Assembly: GCA_013396995.1 (NCBI GenBank)
Contig: VWZP01005665.1
Span: forward strand, 107,267-171,266
DNA from: Dicaeum eximium
Lineage: Eukaryota; Chordata; Aves; Passeriformes; Dicaeidae
DNA length: 64,000 bases
Direction: 5' to 3'
In this document: positions 57,501 through 64,000 of the stretch, piece after piece
Layout: each line of letters starts with the position of its first letter
How positions within the stretch are numbered: position 1 is the first letter of the stretch
Position numbers and translations under genes: made by a program
Notes under the pieces: model-generated
Databases searched by the model: none
The model's input: only the letters and a program-made list of their open reading frames with translations
What the model was told of the DNA's origin: nothing

Positions 57501-57956
57501 CGTGCTCCAGGTTCTGCCACACCGAGAGCGTTCCCGGGCACGGCGGAGCCCCCTCGGCTGTGCCCGGGCCGTGCCAGGGCCAGCCCTGCAGGGCCGGGTG
57601 ACATCGCAGCCCGGGGACAGCAGATGGCAGCGCTGCCTCGCTGCTGAGCTCCTGCAAGGAGGGACCCACCTCGATGCTGCTGCTTCGGAGGGGCAGCTCA
57701 GGGAGGAAGTCACGCTGTAAATCCCGGTTTTTCCAAGGAAGCTTTGGCTTCCAACCCAGAACCAAGGCTTGCCTCAAACACCTGCGATAACTTTGGGCAA
57801 CACTGGCAGGCTTTTGCCCAGTAAGAGTAGGCACCCATCTCCACCTGAACTGGGACTGGCTTTGATCCAAACCCCTCTTCAGCTCAGTAAAAGCCTTTCT
57901 GCAGCAGCTCAGGGTGATTCAACTCAACAGCTTTTACCAAAACCACTGAACCAGTG

Positions 57957-58325
57957 GGATCCCAGAATGGTGTGGATGGAAGGGATCTTAAAGCTCATCT
58001 CATTCCAATCCCACCCCTTCTACTGTCCCAGGCTGCTCCCAGCCCTGTCCAACCTGGCCCTGGACACTTCAGGGATCCAGGGGCAGCCCCAGCTGCTCTG
58101 GGCACCCTGTGCCAGGGCCTGCCCACCTTCACAGGGAACAATTCCTGCCCAATATCCCATCCATCCCTGCCCTCTGGCAGTGGGAGCCATTCCCTGTGTC
58201 CTGTCCCTCCATCCCTTGTCCCCAGTCCCTCTCCAGCTCTCCTGGAGCCCCTTCAGGCACTGGCAGGAGCTCTGAGCTCTCCCTGAGCCTTCTCCTCTCC
58301 AGGTGAGCACCCCCAGCTCTCCCAG
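57957..58325 (-). repeat. CR1 LINE 3' region, antisense
   Basis: In order: 'ggatcccagaatggtgtgga', 'agggatcttaaagctcatct', 'aggctgctcccagccctgtc', 'ggcaccctgtgccagggcct', 'gtccctctccagctctcctg' and 'agccttctcctctccaggtg'. It is a long, well-preserved copy of the same type as the one at 16661-17174. Confidence 0.93.
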
Positions 58326-60063
58326 GTGTGTCTGTGAGCTCAGGGCTCCCCCAACCCCACAGAGGTTCCAGCAGGTTACACATCTGCCCCCGTGTGACTC
58401 TTGAAGGCCAAGCTTGGAGCTGCACTGTGGCACTCCAGAACCTTCCAGACACAATAAAACCCCTGCCCCTGGAGCAGCTTTGCCAGCTCTGCAGGTGGTG
58501 GCACCCTGGAAGTGCAGGGGACAGACATGCCAGGAAACACAGGACTGACAAGTTTGGAAAGGGAAGGTCAGCCCTTGGCAGCCCTGGGAACGTGAGCATA
58601 AAGGTGGAAGAGTGGAGAACACCCCCAGACCCAGCCTGCACACCTGCCTGGGGAAAGGACAGGGAAAGCCAGAATGCCACAGAGTGTCAGGGACAAACTA
58701 AAATCCAGCGAGGATTCAGCCCCCTCTGAGGGCTCCCCCTTTGCTGTGGGGGAACGTTCTGAGCAGCACTTCCCCCTCCATGGGCAGGCTGGAGGCAGCC
58801 ACATGAGGATCCCTGTTCTTTAGTAATCCATAATCAACTTTTCCCAGCTATTTCCCTGTTCCAGCTCCTGTTTCCCAGCCTTCTTCCAGCACACTCTGCC
58901 TCTCCCTGTCCAGAGGCGCAGGAACCACGGCTTCCACAGGGCTGGAACTTTGGGCAAACACTGATTTTCCCTGATAGTATCTTAGGAGGAAATCCTGGTC
59001 CCCAAGGTGGCTGTCTTGGGACATCCCAGCCACAGGGAGCTGCCAGGGGTGCTCTGCCCACAGCGGGCTGGGCACAGTGGCAGTGTCACCACAGCCCTTT
59101 TGTAGCACCCAAACGCACCAGTGTCACCAGTGCCAGCTGTGGGGACAGGAGCTGGTGCTGCTTCTGAAGCTGCAGATCCAGGCACAGCCAGCCCTGGACA
59201 CAACCCCCTGCACTCCAGGGATGTTCTGGAGCTGCTGCAGAGGCTGGAAGAACCAAACAGGACAAGCTGGAGATGCAGCAATGAAATCATCGCTCATGAA
59301 CCCGAACCAGACTCACCTCGGCGGGCTGCAGGTGAGGCAAGGCTGGGCTGCACAGGCTCCTCTTCTGGAGCTTTGGCTGAGCCCTCTCTCCCTTCTGTCC
59401 CTTCAGGCTGGCTCTGACTCCACCTCCTCTCGGGGTGTGGGGAACGCTTCTCTCCTGCTGCAAACCTGCGGGGAGCAGAGGAGAGCCCCGAGCAGCGGCT
59501 GGCAGAGCCTCAAAGGCGGAGCTGGAGCATCCCGGGGCAGCTGCTGGGAAGCTCTGACCTGACTCCAGCCCCTCGGGGCTCTTTCACAGCCAGCAGAGGC
59601 AGCTGTGACCCCCAGGTGACACCCTGGGGACCCCGACGCAGCTCTGGGGTCACACAGGGGTTTTCCCAGTGGAAGCCCTGGGTTGTTCTCCCACTTGGAG
59701 AAAAAGGGACAAAAGTTGTGTTGGTGCAGGCAGTGCTGGGAGGGTGGGGAAACCAAAAAGGATAAGGCACCCCCAGGCATGGGGTGGGGGGAGAAATGCT
59801 GCCCAGTCCTGGCCCCAAACATGCCAGCACAGAGGAGACCCTAAAAACAGATCCAGCACCTTCCACTGCAAGTCCCCAGAGCACCTCCAGATAGAAGCAG
59901 GAGTGGCCAGGGGGACAGAGCTCAGGGACAGGGCTCAGCCTTTCCCCACAGCTGCCCCCCCAAAAGGTGGGGTTCAGGTGNGGTCCTTTCTGCTGTTTGC
60001 TGATAGGAACTGGACCGGGAGAAGCCAAAGTGGAACCTTCCTGTGCCCCACACTCCCCAGCTG

Positions 60064-60173
60064 TTTCCCATCTCCATCCCAGGTGTTTCCCATCTCCATC
60101 CCAGGTGTTTCCCATCTCCATCCCAGGTGTTTCCCATCTCCATCCCAGGTGTTTCCCATCTCCAGCCCCATGC
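60064..60173. repeat. 22-bp minisatellite, 5 copies
   Basis: 'tttcccatctccatcccagg' starts at 60064, 60086, 60108, 60130 and 60152. The first four copies are identical; the fifth has one change (tccagcccc). Such uniformity suggests recent expansion. Confidence 0.95.
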
Positions 60174-60776
60174 CAGGGCCTTCCCCAGCTGGACATTTCC
60201 CCCAGTCCCAGCCCAGTTCCAGTTGCTCGAGGCTGTCTCTGCCTGCCCAGCTGGGCTTTGCTTTGCCTGGAAAGGGGCCAGGGAGCAGTGGGGTGGGCGT
60301 TAATGGGATGGGAGCTGGAGTGGGGACAGCCCTTCCCAGCTTTGTGACAACCACTGGGATCTAATAAAACCCATCAAGCCAAGAACAGCATCACGACAAA
60401 TTGGAAATGGATGCTGAGTCCCACAGTGCCGTGACTCACAGGCTCCTGGAGGATATTCCAGAGTGCCCGACGCTGGTGTCTGCCTGGTTTTGTACCACTT
60501 AAACCGAACCCCGTGATTTAAGAGACCACTTTGCTGGTGACAGGGAGGATAAAAAGGTGTGAGTTGTGTCACGAGTGCCTCCAGATGTCCCTGCTCCTCC
60601 CCGGGGTCCCGCGGCTCCCACAGTTGGATGTGCGGGGTGGAGCTTTCATGGCAGCGCTGATTAAAGCCACACCTTAAACATCCTTGTAGGGCTGAGTGTG
60701 GCTGTCCTCAGTCCCACAGAGTGCCCGGGACATAAAACACGAGCTGTCCTGACGCTCCAATCTGTGTCACAATCTC

Positions 60777-60798
60777 TGGGCTGGGCTGGGCTGGGCTG
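60777..60798. repeat. (GGGCT)n short repeat
   Basis: Four tandem GGGCT-type units. Confidence 0.85.
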
Positions 60799-61003
60799 GC
60801 CTTGCGGAGGGGCTGAAGGGACGGGCAGGGTCGTGCCCGGGACAGGAGCCCTGGGTGGAGGAGGGGAGGGCAGAGGGGCTGTGGTGCTGTTGCTGAGCAG
60901 GGTTTGCTCTTTCACCCACACCGAGGGTGGTCAGGCTCAGCTGAGCGCAGCCACTTGTGCTGGAGAGGCTGTGCCTGTCTCATCCATCTGATCTCCCTCA
61001 AAG

Positions 61004-61107
61004 GCCGAGGACAGACCTGAGGCTCTGGTGGTTCGGCTCTACGAGGCCCACGGCAGCACAGTCACCACCTGGCTCCAGACCTCCCTCCCCATTAAGGAGG
61101 CGATGCT
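61004..61107 (+). pseudogene. MAN2C1: MAN2C1-like penultimate exon fragment
   Basis: After a CTCAAAG acceptor the open frame reads AEDRPEALVVRLYEAHGS, then TVTTWLQTSLPIKEAM, and ends with two bases of a Leu codon before GTGAGT. As I recall MAN2C1 (cytosolic alpha-mannosidase, which trims free oligosaccharides in the cytosol), its C-terminal region contains LVLRLYEAHGS, a WLH.SLPVQEAIL stretch and CDLLERP at the same place. No catalytic-domain exons are visible upstream, so this is probably a duplicated fragment or a gene remnant. A functional gene end whose other exons I fail to see is less likely. Confidence 0.68.
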
Positions 61108-61182
61108 GTGAGTCCATGCAAAAGGGCTGGGGGTGCCTGGGGATGGAGATCAGTCCCTTCAGCCTTGTGCTTTGCCCCCCAG

Positions 61183-61291
61183 CTGTGACCTTCTGGAGCG
61201 TCCAGCTGTGCAGGGCCGCCTGCCGCTGGAGCAGCGGGGCCTGAGGCTTTCCTTCACACCCTTCAGAATACCCAGGCTGCCTTGGCAGTGA
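61183..61291 (+). pseudogene. MAN2C1: MAN2C1-like last exon fragment, tail replaced by repeat
   Basis: The 75-bp intron from 61108 to 61182 has GT and AG ends (ttgccccccag) and joins in frame. The joined codon gives Leu, then CDLLERPAVQGRLPLEQRG and LRLSFTPF, matching the MAN2C1 end as I recall it. After TPF the family continues with a hydrophobic VLSLLLVL-type strand, but here the frame enters the tandem repeat and reads RIPRLPWQ before TGA at 61289-61291. The retained intron excludes a retrocopy. The break sits exactly at the repeat start. Confidence 0.66.
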
Positions 61292-61890
61292 CAAGCACCT
61301 CTTGCAAACTAACATCAGGAAAGCGGGGTGGTGAGTTTTGTTTCACAGGGAAAAGGGCTGACGTTCAGATCCAGGGGCCTGTGGCCTACAGTGGGCTCCC
61401 GCCTCTTAAAATTCTGCACGGATCAAGAGGTGTCCAGGACCCAACCTGCCACCACATACATCTTGTGCTGTTCTCGTAGTGCCAGGGGCTTCCTTCAAAC
61501 TGTCATCAGGAACCTGGGGTGATGAGTTTTGTTTCACAGAGAAAAGGGGTGACATTCGGGTCCAGGGGCCTCCGGCCCTGAGTGGGCACCCGCCTCCTAA
61601 ATTTCCACATGAGTCAGGATGTCTCCCAGAGCCAACCTGCAAGCTCAGAATGCTCAGGCTGCCCTGGCATTGCCAAGCACTTCCTGCACATTGACATCAG
61701 GAACCTGGGGTGGTGAGTTTTGTTTCACAGGGAAAAGGGTCGACACTCCTGTCCAGGGCCCAGTGGCCCCAACTGGGCTGCTGCCTCCTAAAATTCTGCA
61801 GGGATCAGGATGTCTCCCAGACCCAACCTGCCACCACATACATCTTGGTGTGCTCTGGCATTGCCAAGGCTCTCCTGTAAGCTGACATCT
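61262..61890. repeat. 191-bp tandem array, about 3.3 copies
   Basis: The marker 'tgagttttgtttcacag' recurs with its preceding base at 61331, 61522 and 61713, exactly 191 bases apart. Other shared words in each copy are 'catcagga', 'tccaggg', 'aaattctgca' or variants, and 'ccaacctgc'. Copies differ at roughly one base in six, so the array is not new, yet spacing has stayed constant. An open frame of about 60 codons persists in each copy, in a different frame each time because 191 is not a multiple of three. Confidence 0.92.
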
Positions 61891-64000
61891 ATGGGGAGTA
61901 GAACTCCTGCTCAGCCTTTACTCCAAGTGTGATCCCAGCACTCCCTGCTGGGCTGCCCAGAAGCCAAGCCTGGCCCCCTCCTGTCCCTCCCTCAGCTCGG
62001 GAGGGTCCCACCCTGACCCCAGGGCTGTGCTCCTGCTCCGTGTCTGTGTCCCAGACAGGCACACAGCTGCTGTGCCCTCGCTGCCTCTCCAGTCTCACAC
62101 TGCTCTGGGGCCCTCAGTCCTTGCAGAGCAGCCCCAGTGGGTGCCCAGGCAGCAGAGTATTCCCAAGGCATTGGAAAAGGCCCCTGCCACCACTCCGGGG
62201 TGTGAGCAGTGAGATGTCACCTCTGCCCGAGGCTGTGGGAGGCTTGGAGGAACTGCCCCAGTTGCTTTGTACACTCTCTGGTTTGGCCATGGCTTTGTGC
62301 CCATCTCCCACTTCCCCCAGGGATCCCCTTCCACAGAATAACAGGGATGCAGGGCATGGCTCATGGCTCACAGCTCCTGTGCCCCTGGCACAGCAGTGCC
62401 TTGAGTGGCAGGGACGAGCTCAGCCCTGAGGCTGGGGGTGAAAGTTGCCTGGTGTTCTTTATTTTAGGTACAATTCACACTCTGATGTATGGATTGCTTT
62501 AAAGGGGTCATTCCTAACTTAGTCATGGCTCCCTTAGCAGGGAGGAGAAAGGTGGAACTCCCTTTTCCTTCTGGATATTCCCAGGAGTACTTTGCAGGGT
62601 ACCTGAGCTTGCTGGTCCTGTGGCCAGTGCTGGGAGATCCCTGGAACTGCAGAGGAGATCAAATAGGACTCAGTCAGGGCATGCCAAACCCCAGCCTGGG
62701 GCTTCCTGGGGACACCCCAGAGGCATGGCAGGGTGTGCCTGATGGTGGCTGTGACTGGGGAACAGAGCTGAGGCTCCTGCCAGGCTGCTGCTCCAGTACA
62801 GAGCTCATGGAGGCTGCAGAGAGGAAGAAAAATTCCCATGAATTCCAGCCCTGCCCAAACTGGGACTTGGAAAAGGCAGAGACTGCCAGAGCTGCTGCTC
62901 CTGCCTTTGTTCCACACTGGGGGAGGGATCCTGAGGCTCTGTGGGGCAGGCAGTGGCCATGAGGGGCAAACCCACCCTGCTGAGGGGCAGTGACCTGGCT
63001 CTGGGGATGTTTTCCCCCACAGCCAGATCATCCCAGTGCACCCTGGAGTCCTTGCAGTGAGGCAAGGAGGTGCCACCATGTGCTGAACCAGCCAGGCCTT
63101 CCAGGTGTACTTTGAGAGCTCAAAACTTGGATTCTGTTCCAGTCCAACCTTGCAAATTTACAAATCCTCCGGGAAATCCTAATTTTAAAAGAAATGTTGG
63201 CTTGGGCAGGACTAAAAACCTGTCCCCACTGTAACAGGAATGGCATGGAAAATAGCCTGGCCTAAAAACCCATTCCAAAAGGCAACACAAACATTTTAGT
63301 GCCTGAATTTCCTCATGGAAGCTCCAGGACAAGGTGCCCACCAGGAGTCACTTCCCAGGTGGGGTTGGACACAGACCCCAAGAGGGCCTTGCAGGAGTGA
63401 ATGAAGGCTCAGAGCTGAGGCCAGTTTTACCTTCCTAAAACTCTTCAGCTCCTGGCCTTGGCATTCTCCTTTGTGCTTCCTGGCTCTGTCCCTGTCCAGC
63501 TGCCAGGGGCTGTGTCTTGTGCAGGGTTCCTTCTCCAGGGATCCCACAGGCAGCCACAGCTTCCATGTCTGCATTAAAGTGAAGGATTTTTGTGCACACA
63601 CCTGCAAAACAACTGCCATATTTCTCCCTTGGCCTTGGTGAAAATTCAGGTGTAGGTGGAAATTTTAAACTTTTCCTGCCAGTGGCTAAATACAGAGAAC
63701 CAGTGTGAGGTTCACCAGTTCACCACCAGTGTGAGGTGGTGAGCACCCTGCCAAAGCTCCAAAGACAGCAGGAAAATAGAGACAGGACAAGGCAAAGGGC
63801 TGAAATGGGATTTTCCTGCTTTAAAGCTCGTCTCGTGTTGCCTGGAGTTCACCACGTGAAGCAGACAGCAAGTCAGAGGGGTGGGTTTTTCACATTTTTA
63901 TTTACTAAGGTTTTTATTGTGTGTTTTATATTGCAAACCCCACCCTTAGAACTCTTCCCCTCCCTTCCCCCCAAAAGAAACCAAATAATAATAATAATAA
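61891..64000. other. Region after the 191-bp array, nothing recognised
   Basis: It is GC-rich to about 63.1 kb, then more AT-rich. There are ORFs of 157 residues on + (62489-62962) and 181 residues on - (62534-63079), but they overlap, lack family resemblance and have no convincing flanking signals. Near the end, two TTTATT words (63896-63920) would be AATAAA signals for a - strand transcript coming from beyond the window. The window ends in an AAT microsatellite (63983-64000). Confidence 0.6.
63983..64000. repeat. (AAT)n microsatellite at window end
   Basis: About five ATA/AAT units run to the last base. Confidence 0.9.

Larger units (their letters stand above)
56521..61003. other. Region downstream of NEO1, no complete gene recognised
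   Basis: It contains two antisense CR1 fragments (57149-57500, 57957-58325), a CpG-rich block (57530-57710), a 22-bp minisatellite (60064-60173), a single undetermined base at 59981 and a GGGCT run (60777-60798). Long open frames exist on both strands because of high GC, but none matches a family I know. Upstream exons of the MAN2C1-like fragment were looked for and not found. Confidence 0.7.

Noticed and set aside
59121..59417. 98-residue + strand ORF with EEPNRTSWRCSNEIIAHEPE and a GTGAGG donor-like site
   Set aside because: It looks exon-like at first, but I could not match it to MAN2C1 or any other family and there is no matching upstream acceptor or neighbouring exon.
59922..60354. ORFs on both strands with repeated WETPGMEMG or SISIPGVSHLH motifs
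   Set aside because: They come from the 22-bp minisatellite and contain an undetermined base; no protein family resemblance.
62489..63079. ORFs of 157 (+) and 181 (-) residues overlapping each other
   Set aside because: Mutually overlapping, GC-driven, no recognisable domain and no splice or poly(A) context.
1..64000. CRISPR arrays, bacterial operons, tRNA or rRNA genes
   Set aside because: None seen; the window is animal intronic and intergenic DNA.

Overview
The window looks like bird nuclear DNA, most likely a songbird or a relative. It carries several truncated CR1 LINE copies in both orientations and no mammal-type SINEs, and it has a compact vertebrate gene whose protein sequence is very close to mammalian neogenin. 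I assign Aves from the CR1 content and gene size; I cannot name the species.

Positions 15405-54002 hold the 3' two thirds of NEO1 (neogenin) on the + strand, as 22 coding exons, called E1-E22 here. All introns are GT-AG, every exon junction keeps the reading frame, and joining them gives 1041 residues. They encode the hinge after the fourth Ig domain, six fibronectin type III domains, a juxtamembrane stalk, one membrane helix and a cytoplasmic tail with the P1, P2 and P3 conserved motifs. The four Ig domains and the promoter must lie before position 1; bases 1-15404 are intron. Segments that are alternatively spliced in mammals are all recognisable: a 20-residue segment made by two 3' splice sites in E1, an 11-residue microexon (E14) and a 53-residue cytoplasmic exon (E19). 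The 3' UTR runs from 54003 to about 56.5 kb with several poly(A) signals.

Introns contain CR1 fragments and several tandem repeats: a 26-bp repeat running into the acceptor of E7, a 27-bp C-rich minisatellite before E13 and a 38-bp repeat after E21.

Downstream of NEO1 (56.5-64 kb) there is no complete gene that I recognise. There are two CR1 fragments, a 22-bp minisatellite, and an unexpected piece: two adjacent exon-like segments (61004-61107 and 61183-61291) whose translation matches my recollection of the C-terminal end of cytosolic alpha-mannosidase MAN2C1. The other exons of that gene are not visible. Its last exon runs straight into a tandem array with a 191-bp period (about 61262-61890), which replaces the normal C-terminal tail. 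This fragment plus array is the most unusual structure in the window.
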